Source: Acinetobacter sp. ANC 4173
Lineage (GTDB): Bacteria > Pseudomonadota > Gammaproteobacteria > Pseudomonadales > Moraxellaceae
Reading direction: 5' to 3'
Assembly: GCF_004331255.1 (NCBI RefSeq)
Contig: NZ_SJOF01000002.1
Coordinates: forward strand, 186,001 to 250,000
Length of the DNA stretch: 64,000 bases
The translations under genes were made by a program, and so were the position numbers. Below are positions 46,687 through 56,406 of the stretch, piece after piece. A model generated the notes under the pieces. It had not been told where the DNA came from. It ran no database searches and saw only the letters and a program-made list of their open reading frames with translations. The stretch's first letter is position 1, and every line of letters begins with the position of its first letter.

Positions 46687-48891
46687 ATGAATAGCTCTTC
46701 ACGTTTAAGCAACTATTGGGTCACATGTGCAGATGGGCTTGAAACCTTACTCCAAGAAGAATTACAAGGTCTAGGCATTGCACAAATTGAACGCTTTCCA
46801 GGGCGTTTAATTTTTAAAGGCACATTAGAACAAGCCTATCGTATTTGCATGTGGTCACGTTTGGCTTCACGTGTTCTACTGCCTATTCATACACATGAAC
46901 TAGAACGCAGTCATGATGCACGTGATGTCGCTGAAGAACTTTATGAAGGTGCGATTAGCTTTGACTGGTCACTCATTTTTGCACCACAAAGTACTTTCGC
47001 CATTCGTTTACACATTGAACGTGACATTATGGTCAACTCACAATTCGCAACTTTACGTGTTAAAGATGGCGTTGTGGATTCATTCATGGAAGCAGTTGGA
47101 CGTCGACCGAGCATTGATACCAAGCAACCTGAAATTACTCTGTATGTCCTTGCAGGTAAAACCGAACATACCTATTGCTTAGACTTATCCGGCGATTCTT
47201 TACATAAACGCGGTTATCGTCGTTATATGACGGATGCCCCGATTAAAGAAAACTTGGCTGCTGCAATTTTGCAAAAAGCCAAACTTCAACAATTACGTCC
47301 AGACATTATTTTAGACCCAATGTGTGGTTCAGGTACCTTCATTATTGAATCTTTAATGTTGTTAACTGACCGTGCTCCTGGTTTAGTCCGCCGTTTTGGT
47401 TTTAATGGCTGGAATGGTCATAACAACGAGTTATGGATGTCGATTAAGGCTGAAGCAGCGGAACGTCATCAGCAGGCAATGACACAACCATTACCAAAGT
47501 TTTATGCTTTTGATGCAGACTGGGAAGCGGTTAAAGCGACGAAACAAAATATTATTGCAGCAGGCTTTGAAAATCTGCTCGATCAAATTCAAATTGAAGA
47601 ACGTACCCTTTCCGATTGGCCAGATTTTGAGCTCGGCAACAAAACCGCCTTTATTGTGACCAACCCGCCTTATGGTGAGCGTTTAGGAGAGAAAGCATCG
47701 AATCGTGCTTTATATTTGGGCTTGTCTGCATTGCTCCAAAAACACTTCCCAAATCAAACGGCAGCAGTTATTGCAGCAGCAGTAGAACAAGCCGATGTAA
47801 TGGCGTTTAGTGACCCACAGACTATGCGTTTGATGAATGGTAAATTACCAATCTATATTCGCTTAGGCAAAATTAAACCTGCAACCGTCGTCAAACCATT
47901 CTTAGAAACATGGCAGCCGCTTCAATTTGAACCGATTGAAGGTGCCGAAGATTTTGCCAATCGTTTGCAAAAGAATATGCAAACCTTAAAGAAATGGGCT
48001 GTAAAAGACGGTGTGTTCTGCTTACGTTTATATGATGCAGATTTACCTGATTTTAACCTTGCGATCGATTTATATGGCGATCGTTTGCATGTGCAAGAAT
48101 ATGCGCCACCGAAAACCATTGATCCTGAAAAAGCTAAAAAACGTTTTAACTTGGGTTTAGCCGCAATTCGTGCAGTCACAGGTTTAGGTCGAGATGCGAT
48201 TTTTATTAAAACCCGTGCACGTCAAGAAGGTAAAAATCAGTACGCCAAACAAAGTACAGCTTCAAAACGCTTTATTGTGCAAGAAGGTCAAGCAAAAATT
48301 TTGGTCAATATGACCGACTATCTTGATACAGGACTGTTCCTTGATCACCGTCAAATACGTTTACGTATTGCCAAAGAAGCACGTGGCAAGCATTTCCTTA
48401 ACCTGTACAGCTATACCTCAACTGCCAGCCTACATGCGGCTTTAGGTGGCGCTGCAAGTACCACCAGTGTGGACTTGTCAAACACTTACCTAAACTGGTC
48501 AAAAGAAAACTTCGTATTAAACGGTTTAACTGTTGATCATGCCGATGAACAACACCAGTTCTTTGCTAGCGACTGTTTTGAATGGCTTAAAGAAGGTCAT
48601 GAACAATATGATCTGATCTTCATCGATCCACCAACTTTCTCTAACTCGAAGAAGTTCCATGGTACTTTTGATGTGCAACGTGACCATTTATCACTACTTA
48701 AACGTGCGATGAACCGTCTAACCACTGAAGGGACTTTATACTTCTCAAACAACTACCGTGGTTTTGAAATGGATGAAGAAATTTTGGCATTCTTTGATGT
48801 CGAAGAAATTACTAGTGAAACCATTGGGCCAGATTTCAAACGTAACCAAAAAATCCACCGTGCGTGGAAAATTAGTCATCCAAAAAATTAA
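46687..48891 (+). CDS. rlmL: 23S rRNA methyltransferase RlmKL
   Basis: Fused rRNA methyltransferase of 734 residues that makes m2G2445 and m7G2069 in 23S rRNA. The N-terminus has a THUMP domain (about 50-160), then the first Rossmann methyltransferase with DPMCGSGTFI and TNPPYGER. The C-terminal RlmK-like domain begins near residue 420, with KRFNLGLAAIRAVTGLGRDA, LNLYSYTSTASLHAA and the catalytic IDPPTFSNS. The fusion is normal for gammaproteobacteria. There is no strong ribosome binding site. A terminator follows after 10 bases. Confidence 0.96.
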   Translation: MNSSSRLSNYWVTCADGLETLLQEELQGLGIAQIERFPGRLIFKGTLEQAYRICMWSRLASRVLLPIHTHELERSHDARDVAEELYEGAISFDWSLIFAPQSTFAIRLHIERDIMVNSQFATLRVKDGVVDSFMEAVGRRPSIDTKQPEITLYVLAGKTEHTYCLDLSGDSLHKRGYRRYMTDAPIKENLAAAILQKAKLQQLRPDIILDPMCGSGTFIIESLMLLTDRAPGLVRRFGFNGWNGHNNELWMSIKAEAAERHQQAMTQPLPKFYAFDADWEAVKATKQNIIAAGFENLLDQIQIEERTLSDWPDFELGNKTAFIVTNPPYGERLGEKASNRALYLGLSALLQKHFPNQTAAVIAAAVEQADVMAFSDPQTMRLMNGKLPIYIRLGKIKPATVVKPFLETWQPLQFEPIEGAEDFANRLQKNMQTLKKWAVKDGVFCLRLYDADLPDFNLAIDLYGDRLHVQEYAPPKTIDPEKAKKRFNLGLAAIRAVTGLGRDAIFIKTRARQEGKNQYAKQSTASKRFIVQEGQAKILVNMTDYLDTGLFLDHRQIRLRIAKEARGKHFLNLYSYTSTASLHAALGGAASTTSVDLSNTYLNWSKENFVLNGLTVDHADEQHQFFASDCFEWLKEGHEQYDLIFIDPPTFSNSKKFHGTFDVQRDHLSLLKRAMNRLTTEGTLYFSNNYRGFEMDEEILAFFDVEEITSETIGPDFKRNQKIHRAWKISHPKN

Positions 48892-48901
48892 TCCCGATAT
48901 T

Positions 48902-48932
48902 AAAAAAGACCGCTAAAGCGGTCTTTTTTTTT
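48902..48932 (+). terminator. Terminator of rlmL
   Basis: AAAAAAGACCGCT and AGCGGTCTTTTTT arms with a 2-base loop and a run of ten T. Confidence 0.92.
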
Positions 48933-48957
48933 GATGAGAAACCCATACTAAAGTTTT

Positions 48958-49218
48958 TCATAATGCAGCCCTTTTGTTGAATGGGTGATTAACGTAAGCT
49001 AAGGCTGAACCGAAAAATATAAAGAAGATAAGAATCTGAAGAATCTCATTATTCACCATCGCTTCAGCAAAGCTTTTTGGGAATATATGAGTGATAAAGG
49101 TTTGTAAACTCGGGTTTGTTGCACTAACCCCTACTTCTATGGGAGCAGTAGGAGTCGGTAGGTTCATTCCAACGCCTGTTTGGAAATAGTCAATGAACCT
49201 TAAATCATAGTCAATCAA
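48958..49218 (-). pseudogene. Fragment of a dicarboxylate/amino-acid:cation symporter (DAACS)
   Basis: An 86-codon frame. It encodes an internal piece of a GltP/DctA-type transporter: GVGMNLPTPTAPIEVGVSAT, NPSLQTFITHIFPKSFAEAM and NNEILQILIFFIFFGSALAYV. Both ends of the roughly 420-residue family are missing. After AYV the sequence turns to NHPFNKRAAL and stops, so a deletion or insertion broke the gene there. Nothing more of the transporter is visible in the flanks. The fragment could not transport. Confidence 0.8.
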
Positions 49219-49361
49219 CCCGCCGATATTTCATTCAGGAATGTACTCATTCTAGAAAATTTACCGCACATTCATATCTGTAAATTAACGTAAATTAAAC
49301 TCTATCTCGCTTAATACAGGAAAAAGTTAGATAGAGTGCTCCTTTTAAAACTTTTATAAAA

Positions 49362-50651
49362 TCATTCCGTTAAAAATTTCTTCTCACCATATTTATATTC
49401 CATCGACATTTTCAGCACATCACCATCTCGCTTCAATTGCCCCGATTGCTGCATACTGCTGAGCATCGTTTCAATCTCTTGATCCGACATCGACTGTGAC
49501 CCCTTACCAGGAAGGCTATTCATAATTGAAGCGACCATGTTCTTATCAAATTGCACATCAGCTTTGTATTCAACTAGACTTGGCACCATAGCCACCATGC
49601 TTTTTAAGGTCTTTTGATGGCTTGGCATAAAACGACCCGTTAGGCTAGCTTTGGCTTCACCAGTTCCAATCTTGATTTGATTATCGCTAGAATCAAACTT
49701 AAAACCTTCGTTGATAACCGCAAGTAAAGCAGGTTCTAAATCTTGTAATAATTTCTCTTGTGCTATACAACTATTCTCACTCTTTTCGAGAATATCGAAC
49801 AATGCTTGAAGTTTGGCACGGTTCACGTCCAATACGTTAAAATTAAAATTGACATTCTGCATCATAGGTGAAAATGGCATTTTCATTTCTTCAACCTGAA
49901 CTGCCATTTTGGTATTAAGCACTCGATCCGTCAGGTCACTTTCGGCTTCAATCCGATAGTTTTTTAATTCAGCACTCATTGGATTATTCAAACCGCGATC
50001 TGCCATTTTCAGTAAATCCATTTGAACCGTGGTTTTCCCTGCTTCCAGATAATTACCATTCAAACCCTGATTGGTTTCAATTTTCAAACCTGTCATTTGG
50101 AAGTGGGTTTCGGCATCAATCACACTCAAATTAGGAATGGCTAATTTTAAATCCTGAAGTTGTAATTGATCATTCACAGGCTTCGCCCGATATTCCAAAG
50201 TGACAGGATCTAAACGCGTTTGCATTTTAGCTTCGTTTCGCACAATCACAGGTGTGGTCAGCGTTGAGTTCATTGTCCCTAACCAATTCACATGAGTTTT
50301 GAGCTTTAAAGGTTGATCTAATAAAGATTTCAATGCGCTATCAGCTTGTACAACTTTAATATCTGACTGAATTTGGTAACCATTCCAACTGCGTTGAATC
50401 TGATCTCGCCCTGTGAGTTTAATCACATCTTTTGGCTTACATGGATCCAGTACCAGATCTGCTGTCCAATCTGCCTGTCCTTGGAATGCACCCATCTGAA
50501 AATTTTTATAATTTAAGGTTAAATTATTACTTGGTTTTTTAACTTCTTGCTGATAATAGGTTTGCAAACTTTTATCTGCATATAAATTCCCACCTACAGC
50601 CAATGTTGCAACCGCGATGACGCCACCAACACCCCACTTTATTTTCGACAT
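49362..50651 (-). CDS. YdgA-family (DUF945) protein
   Basis: A 429-residue protein with one N-terminal membrane helix or signal anchor (about 4-22, WGVGGVIAVATLAVGGNLYA). The rest is a large periplasmic domain of repeated beta-rich segments, as in E. coli YdgA. Recognisable parts are YYQQEVKK near the start, the middle TNQGLNGNYLEAGKTTVQMD and the C-terminal SMVAMVPSLVEYKADVQFD. Function in this family is not established. It is monocistronic and lies between the DAACS fragment and clpB. Confidence 0.8.
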   Translation of the reverse strand: MSKIKWGVGGVIAVATLAVGGNLYADKSLQTYYQQEVKKPSNNLTLNYKNFQMGAFQGQADWTADLVLDPCKPKDVIKLTGRDQIQRSWNGYQIQSDIKVVQADSALKSLLDQPLKLKTHVNWLGTMNSTLTTPVIVRNEAKMQTRLDPVTLEYRAKPVNDQLQLQDLKLAIPNLSVIDAETHFQMTGLKIETNQGLNGNYLEAGKTTVQMDLLKMADRGLNNPMSAELKNYRIEAESDLTDRVLNTKMAVQVEEMKMPFSPMMQNVNFNFNVLDVNRAKLQALFDILEKSENSCIAQEKLLQDLEPALLAVINEGFKFDSSDNQIKIGTGEAKASLTGRFMPSHQKTLKSMVAMVPSLVEYKADVQFDKNMVASIMNSLPGKGSQSMSDQEIETMLSSMQQSGQLKRDGDVLKMSMEYKYGEKKFLTE

Positions 50652-50828
50652 GAATATATCTCATATTATGTGTTTTTTATGTTTCCGCAGTATAATCAAA
50701 AACAATATATAAAGATAATTATTTTACATATAAAGGACTTACAGGTGACCACCATCACACTATTATGTACTTAATTGTCAGTTCCTGACTCAAAATATCA
50801 AATTAAAACAAACCTTGTGACATAAAAA

Positions 50829-50846
50829 AACCAGCCGAAGCTGGTT
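50829..50846 (-). terminator. Terminator of clpB
   Basis: AACCAGC and GCTGGTT arms with a CGAA loop. Read leftward it is followed by seven T. It lies 16 bases after the clpB stop. Confidence 0.88.
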
Positions 50847-50861
50847 CTTTTATACTTAAAA

Positions 50862-53441
50862 TTAACTTAATTTCAATTTATCAAACAGCAAATGACCATG
50901 ATCTGATTTAACTAAAATAGTATCTCCAGCTTGAAACTCTCCAGCCAGAATTTTCTGAGCCAATGGATTTTCAATCTGTTGCTGAATGGCGCGTTTCAAT
51001 GGGCGTGCACCATATATTGGATCAAAACCTGCATCGATCAATAGGTCGAATGCTGTGTCTTCCACAGTTAAACTCAAGTCACGTTCAGCTAAACGACTAC
51101 GCAAACGATCTAATTGAATATCCGCAATACCGCGAATCTGTGTTTTCTTCAATGAATGGAAAATCACGACTTCATCAATACGGTTAATGAACTCTGGACG
51201 GAAGTGTTGAGATACCGCACTCATCACCACTGCACGCACTTCATCATCCGCTGCTCCCTCACCCAATTCACGTACATCTTGTGAACCAAGGTTAGAGGTC
51301 ATCACAATCACCGTATTCTTAAAGTCGACCACGCGACCTTGTGAATCCGTAAGACGACCATCATCCAATACCTGTAGCAATATATTGAATACATCCGGAT
51401 GCGCTTTCTCAACTTCATCGAACAGCACCACGCTATACGGTTTACGGCGTACAGCTTCAGTCAATACACCACCTTCTTCATAGCCAACATAACCCGGAGG
51501 AGCACCAACTAAACGGCTGACCGAGTGTTTCTCCATGAACTCACTCATATCAATACGAATCATGGCATCATCATTATCAAATAAGAAGTTTGCCAATGCT
51601 TTGGTAAGTTCAGTTTTACCGACACCTGTTGGCCCAAGGAACAAGAAAGAACCACTTGGACGATTTGGATCAGACAAACCTGCTCGCGAACGACGTACTG
51701 CATTCGACACCGCTACGACGGCTTCATTTTGCCCAACTACACGGTTATGTAAAAACTCTTCCATTTGTAGCAGTTTTTCACGTTCGCCCTGTAGCATTTT
51801 AGCGACTGGAATACCTGTTGCTGCACTCACCACTTCAGCAATTTCATTGTCCGTAACTTTGTTACGTAGCAGTTTTGGTGCTTCGTTTTCTTCAGCAACC
51901 TCAATACGCTCTAATTGCTTCTGTAACTCGGGAATCACACCATACTGCAAACGTCCAGCCTCAGCCAAATCACCTTCACGCTGCGCCTTTTCTAAAGCAA
52001 TACGCGCTTGATCTAACTTGATTTGAATATCTTTGTTACCTTCCACCAAAGCTTTATCAGCACGCCAGATTTCTTCAAGGTCGTTATATTCTTTCTCTAC
52101 CGTTGCAATCTGCTCTTCAAGATGTTTGATCTCGCCTTTCGCACCTGCATCTTCATCTTTCTTCACAGCTTCAAGCTGCATCTTTAACTGAATGAGACGA
52201 CGGTCAAGTTTATCCAACGCTTCAGGCTTAGAGTCCAACTCCATTTTAATGCGAGATGCCGCCTCATCAATCAGGTCAATCGCTTTATCTGGCAATTGAC
52301 GGTCTGTTATATAACGATGCGACATTTTTGCAGCAGCAATAATGGCAGAGTCCAAAATCTGCACACCGTGATGCGTTGCATATTTCTCTTTTAAACCACG
52401 TAAAATTGCAATGGTATCTTCCACACTTGGCTCATCTACCAATACTTTTTGGAAACGACGTTCTAGCGCAGCATCTTTTTCAATGTACTGGCGATATTCA
52501 TCTAATGTAGTCGCACCAACACAGCGTAATTCACCACGCGCCAAAGCAGGTTTCAACATATTCCCTGCATCCATTGCCCCATCACCTTTCCCTGCCCCTA
52601 CAAGGGTATGCAGTTCGTCAATAAATAGGATAATGTCACCTTCGTGTTTGGCTAAATCTTTAAGAACGGCTTTTAAACGCTCCTCAAATTCACCACGATA
52701 TTTTGCACCCGCAAGTAACGAGCCTAAATCTAATGATAAGACACGCTTACCTTTCAAGCTTTCGGGCACCTCACCATTGACTATACGCTGTGCTAAACCT
52801 TCGACAATTGCTGTTTTACCTACCCCCGGCTCACCAATCAATACAGGGTTGTTTTTAGTACGACGAGACAACACCTGAATCGTGCGTCGAATTTCATCAT
52901 CACGCCCAATAACAGGGTCAAGTTTGCCTGCTAAGGCACGCTCAGTCAGGTCTATGGTGTATTTATTCAGTGAATCACGTTGATCTTCATGATTATTACT
53001 CATGACCTTTTCATCCCCTCGAATTTTATTAACCACTTTACGTAAGCTATCAGTGGTTACACCTACACTATTTAATAAAGACTTGGTTGCACCTATTTCA
53101 GTAAGACTAAGCAATACCCAATCCGTAGAAAGAAACTCATCTCCTGCTTTTTGAGCATAACTATCTGCCAAATTCAGTGCTTTAACTGCTTCTGGGCTAA
53201 GGTTGATCTCACCTGTCGGGTTTGCTAGCGTAGGTGCATCTTTCAGTGCTTGCTGCAATTTGCTTTGCAATTCACGTAAATTTGCACCTGCCTGTTGCAA
53301 AAGACTGGCATTCGAAGCTTCTTCCAATAAGGTCGACAACACATGAATCCCGTCAATCGAGGTATGATCTTTCCCCATTGCCAAGGATTGAGCATCAGAA
53401 AGGGCTTGCTGTAGGCGGTTTGTAAATTTTTCAAAACGCAT
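50862..53441 (-). CDS. clpB: ATP-dependent disaggregase ClpB
   Basis: Hexameric AAA+ chaperone of 859 residues that pulls apart protein aggregates with DnaK. Order of parts: N-terminal Clp_N repeats (about 1-145), first AAA domain with GEPGVGKT and the pore loop [12 protein letters not shown], the long coiled-coil middle domain (about 400-520), second AAA domain with [14 protein letters not shown] and GYVGYEEGG, and the C-terminal D2-small domain. All Walker A and B motifs are intact. Two sigma-32-like promoters lie upstream, as expected for a heat-shock gene. Confidence 0.97.
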   Translation of the reverse strand: MRFEKFTNRLQQALSDAQSLAMGKDHTSIDGIHVLSTLLEEASNASLLQQAGANLRELQSKLQQALKDAPTLANPTGEINLSPEAVKALNLADSYAQKAGDEFLSTDWVLLSLTEIGATKSLLNSVGVTTDSLRKVVNKIRGDEKVMSNNHEDQRDSLNKYTIDLTERALAGKLDPVIGRDDEIRRTIQVLSRRTKNNPVLIGEPGVGKTAIVEGLAQRIVNGEVPESLKGKRVLSLDLGSLLAGAKYRGEFEERLKAVLKDLAKHEGDIILFIDELHTLVGAGKGDGAMDAGNMLKPALARGELRCVGATTLDEYRQYIEKDAALERRFQKVLVDEPSVEDTIAILRGLKEKYATHHGVQILDSAIIAAAKMSHRYITDRQLPDKAIDLIDEAASRIKMELDSKPEALDKLDRRLIQLKMQLEAVKKDEDAGAKGEIKHLEEQIATVEKEYNDLEEIWRADKALVEGNKDIQIKLDQARIALEKAQREGDLAEAGRLQYGVIPELQKQLERIEVAEENEAPKLLRNKVTDNEIAEVVSAATGIPVAKMLQGEREKLLQMEEFLHNRVVGQNEAVVAVSNAVRRSRAGLSDPNRPSGSFLFLGPTGVGKTELTKALANFLFDNDDAMIRIDMSEFMEKHSVSRLVGAPPGYVGYEEGGVLTEAVRRKPYSVVLFDEVEKAHPDVFNILLQVLDDGRLTDSQGRVVDFKNTVIVMTSNLGSQDVRELGEGAADDEVRAVVMSAVSQHFRPEFINRIDEVVIFHSLKKTQIRGIADIQLDRLRSRLAERDLSLTVEDTAFDLLIDAGFDPIYGARPLKRAIQQQIENPLAQKILAGEFQAGDTILVKSDHGHLLFDKLKLS

Positions 53442-53480
53442 TCTTGTTATTCCTCACAACAAATTTTTAACTTGTAAGAT

Positions 53481-53508
53481 ATATGGGAACTTATTTTTAG
53501 ATTTCAAA
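53481..53508 (-). promoter_or_regulatory. Sigma-32-like heat-shock promoter of clpB (proximal)
   Basis: On the minus strand TTTGAAA, a 14-base spacer, then CCCATAT, close to the sigma-32 consensus CTTGAAA-N13-15-CCCATNT. It lies 40 bases upstream of the clpB ATG. Confidence 0.7.
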
Positions 53509-53567
53509 TAAATTTTTATATATTTTTCAATATCTTAAATTAAAAAATATCATAGACGTTAGTTATA

Positions 53568-53596
53568 ATATTGGTCTGATTATTTTTATTTTCAAG
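53568..53596 (-). promoter_or_regulatory. Possible second sigma-32-like promoter of clpB (distal)
   Basis: CTTGAAA, a 15-base spacer, then CCAATAT on the minus strand. The -35 is perfect; the -10 differs by one base from the core. It lies about 130 bases upstream of clpB. Confidence 0.5.
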
Positions 53597-53703
53597 AGTA
53601 TTGATGTAATTTTTCTCTATCTAAAAAATTTATTCAATTAAAACCAAATTCTAAAAGTGTTTTGTTGCATATTCGGATGCAAGCTAGCATATTTTAAATC
53701 AAA

Positions 53704-53730
53704 AAAAAGCTGATGAATCATCAGCTTTTT
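53704..53730 (-). terminator. Terminator of the OsmC-family gene
   Basis: AAAAAGCTGATGA and TCATCAGCTTTTT, 13-base arms, only 6 bases after the stop. Confidence 0.88.
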
Positions 53731-53735
53731 CACGC

Positions 53736-54158
53736 TTATACAGCTTCTATAATTTCAAAATCGTGGGTAATTTCAACACCACCATCCGAGAGCATTTTAC
53801 TCGCTGAACAGTACTTTTCTGCAGAGAGTTCTACCGCCTTCGCAACCTGTTTTTCCTTCACTGCTTTACCTGTTACAACGAAATGAAGGTGGATTTTGGT
53901 AAACACTGCTGGAATGCTATCGGCACGTTCTGCCTTAAGCTGACATACAACATTTGTCACATCTTGACGAGATTTTTTCAAAATGGTCACAATATCGAAG
54001 GAAGCACACCCACCAAGTCCCATTAATATAAGCTCCATGGGACGTGGTCCACGGTTTTCACCACCATACTCTGGGGATCCATCCATCACCACGCTATGAC
54101 CACTTTCTGATTTCGCTTCAAAAGCAACATTCTCTAGCCAATGTACACTTGTTTGCAT
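53736..54158 (-). CDS. OsmC-family protein
   Basis: A 140-residue protein of the OsmC/Ohr fold. The redox cysteine context is LILMGLGGCASFDIVTIL and the second Cys is in AEKYCSASKM, matching the YhfA-type branch of the family. Members reduce organic hydroperoxides or other thiol-reactive compounds; peroxidase activity for this branch is less certain. It is divergent from the Vfr/CRP-like gene, with about 148 bases between starts. Single gene with its own terminator. Confidence 0.88.
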   Translation of the reverse strand: MQTSVHWLENVAFEAKSESGHSVVMDGSPEYGGENRGPRPMELILMGLGGCASFDIVTILKKSRQDVTNVVCQLKAERADSIPAVFTKIHLHFVVTGKAVKEKQVAKAVELSAEKYCSASKMLSDGGVEITHDFEIIEAV

Positions 54159-54306
54159 TGCAACTACCTAAAAAAAGCTATAAATTTACCGTATACCTGT
54201 ACACTAACATAATTTGAGTTGATAAGGAATTTCACCTCTTCAGTGTGACAAGTTCATTTTAGGTCTTGTGCGATCTATTATTTATCCATTTTCGGAAACC
54301 AAAAGC

Positions 54307-55014
54307 ATGACTTCAAATTTTTCACAGCTAAGCACTGATGCCCTATCGCCAGGTCAATTACCTGAATCAGTCAAAGCATTATTAAAACGAGCATATATAA
54401 ACCGTTATCCTAAGCGTACAACTATTGTTGATGCGGGGATGGAGTCAAAATCACTTTATTTGATTTTAAAAGGGTCAGTATCTATTATTTTACGTGAAGA
54501 TGATGAGCGTGAAATTGTAGTCGCATATTTGAATCCAGGAGACTTCTTTGGGGAAATGGGGCTCTTCGAATCAAATCCACAGCGTACTGCTGAAGTGCGT
54601 ACACGTGATGTTTGTGAAATTGCTGAAATTACCTATGAAAACTTCCACGAGTTAAGTAAACAATACCCAGACTTGAGCTATGCGGTATTTGCTCAATTGG
54701 TGCGTCGTTTAAAAAACACAACACGCAAAGTAACTGACCTTGCATTCATTGATGTTTCTGGTCGTATTGCACGCTGCCTGATTGACTTATCAGGACAACC
54801 TGAAGCCATGATTTTACCAAATGGTCGCCAAATCCGTATTACACGTCAAGAAATTGGTCGTATTGTCGGTTGCTCACGCGAAATGGTTGGTCGTGTACTC
54901 AAAACCCTCGAAGATCAGGGCATGATTCAAACTGACGGTAAAGCCATTCTTATTTTTGATGTATCTTTAGAACAGTCAAATACTGATGATGACTACGAAG
55001 ATGATGAAGAGTAA
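54307..55014 (+). CDS. vfr: CRP-family cyclic-AMP-dependent regulator (Vfr-like)
   Basis: Global regulator of 235 residues. The cyclic nucleotide-binding domain has PGDFFGEMGLFE and PQRTAEVRT, including the Arg and Glu that hold cAMP. The long dimer helix is FAQLVRRLKNTTRKVTDLAF. The helix-turn-helix is RITRQEIGRIVGCSREMVGRVLKTL. An acidic tail ends the protein (DDDYEDDEE). I use the ATG at 54307; a GTG at 54268 would add 13 residues not seen in the family. It probably controls carbon use and surface functions, but no target sites were assigned in this window. Confidence 0.93.
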   Translation: MTSNFSQLSTDALSPGQLPESVKALLKRAYINRYPKRTTIVDAGMESKSLYLILKGSVSIILREDDEREIVVAYLNPGDFFGEMGLFESNPQRTAEVRTRDVCEIAEITYENFHELSKQYPDLSYAVFAQLVRRLKNTTRKVTDLAFIDVSGRIARCLIDLSGQPEAMILPNGRQIRITRQEIGRIVGCSREMVGRVLKTLEDQGMIQTDGKAILIFDVSLEQSNTDDDYEDDEE

Positions 55015-55030
55015 ATCTTCCGATTGTCTA

Positions 55031-55060
55031 AAAAAAGCAAATCAAATGATTTGCTTTTTT
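55031..55060 (+). terminator. Terminator of the vfr-like gene
   Basis: AAAAAAGCAAATCA and TGATTTGCTTTTTT, perfect 14-base arms, 16 bases after the stop. Confidence 0.92.
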
Positions 55061-55172
55061 TATGCTAACTAATTCATTTTTTTCACAAAACAATATACAA
55101 CTATTCATTAACAAACTCTCATGTTTACGATAGCCTGAAGAAATTGTTCAGCTCTTATTCAGGATAGTCTTT

Positions 55173-56222
55173 ATGCAATTCAAACCTTTAGGCGATAGCG
55201 GTATTCTTGTTCCAGAAATTTGCTTGGGCACCATGACTTTTGGTGAACAAAACACACAGCAAGAAGCCTTTCTACAGCTGAATTATGCTTTAGAGCATGG
55301 ACTAAACTTCTGGGATACAGCAGAAATGTATCCTGTCCCGCCAAAACCTGAAACGCAAGGTCGCACGGAAACCATTATTGGGAATTGGATTGCACAACAT
55401 GGTGCTCGTGACCAATTATTGATTGCCTCTAAAATTGCAGGTCCCTCACAAGGAGGAAGTCATATTCGTGATGGACAAACCCGTTTTAGCGCGAGTGAAA
55501 TTGCCTCCGCTTTAGATAATTCTCTCAAACGTCTACAAACAGACTATATTGATCTTTATCAACTCCACTGGCCACAGCGCAATACCAATTTCTTTGGAAA
55601 GTTAGGTTATGGCAATGCTGAAGCCTTAGACGAAAAGCCCATCACTGCACTTGCCGATACATTACTCGCACTAGCGGATGAAGTTAAAAAAGGGCGTATT
55701 CGCCACATTGGACTATCCAATGAAACCCCATGGGGAACCATGAAATTTTTGCATCTTGCCGAGCAGCTAGGACTTGAAAAAATCGTCAGTGTGCAAAACC
55801 CATATAATTTACTGAATCGTAGTTATGAAATTGGGATGGCTGAAATTGCAAAATATGAAGGTGTCGGATTGCTCGCTTATTCCCCACTCGCTTTTGGTTA
55901 TCTGACTGGGAAATTCCGTCATGGTGCCCGCCCAGCCAATGCTCGTATTACCTTATTTTCACGCTTTAGCCGTTATAGCAATCCAGAAAGTGAATGGGCA
56001 ACAGAACAATATGCACTTCTTGCAGAACAACATGGTTTGAGCCTAACACAAATAGCGCTTGCTTATATTAAGCAACAGTTTTTCGTGACCAGTACAATCA
56101 TTGGAGCAACCAATCTCGATCAACTCAAAGAAAATATCGCTGCCTTTGACCTCGATCTATCTCCTGAAGTGATTCAAGGTATCGAAGCCATTCATCGCCA
56201 ACAACCCAATCCAGCACCCTAA
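55173..56222 (+). CDS. Aldo/keto reductase (Tas-like)
   Basis: NADPH-dependent oxidoreductase of 349 residues with the AKR barrel. Conserved parts: WDTAEMYPVPPKPETQGRTE, the active-site Tyr being in EMYPV; the catalytic Lys in LIASKIAG; and the His in YQLHWPQRNTNFFGKLGY. The long insertion after the His is typical of E. coli Tas and its homologues. The physiological aldehyde or ketone is unknown. AGGATA lies 6 bases before the ATG. Single gene ending in a converging pair with the M48 protease gene. Confidence 0.88.
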   Translation: MQFKPLGDSGILVPEICLGTMTFGEQNTQQEAFLQLNYALEHGLNFWDTAEMYPVPPKPETQGRTETIIGNWIAQHGARDQLLIASKIAGPSQGGSHIRDGQTRFSASEIASALDNSLKRLQTDYIDLYQLHWPQRNTNFFGKLGYGNAEALDEKPITALADTLLALADEVKKGRIRHIGLSNETPWGTMKFLHLAEQLGLEKIVSVQNPYNLLNRSYEIGMAEIAKYEGVGLLAYSPLAFGYLTGKFRHGARPANARITLFSRFSRYSNPESEWATEQYALLAEQHGLSLTQIALAYIKQQFFVTSTIIGATNLDQLKENIAAFDLDLSPEVIQGIEAIHRQQPNPAP

Positions 56223-56362
56223 GTAGCAAAAACATGACTTAATTTGCTTGGGATAATGAACCTTTAATCTGCTTCTTTATGGTATAGCTAAGTTCCAATC
56301 TTATAATTCGGACTGATCGGCCACAAATGATCATCGCATTTTAAAACAATGACCCCAGAATC

Positions 56363-56390
56363 AAAAAAGGATGCCGAAGCATCCTTTTTT
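56363..56390. terminator. Bidirectional terminator between the aldo/keto reductase and protease genes
   Basis: AAAAAAGGATGC and GCATCCTTTTTT, 12-base arms with a CGAA loop, 17 bases from the protease stop. Confidence 0.9.
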
Positions 56391-56406
56391 TATATGAATT
56401 AAACGA

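Noticed and set aside
51535..52878. Two plus-strand frames of over 150 codons inside clpB
   Set aside because: They are complementary to conserved AAA+ coding sequence, with Ser/Pro/Arg-rich shadow composition.
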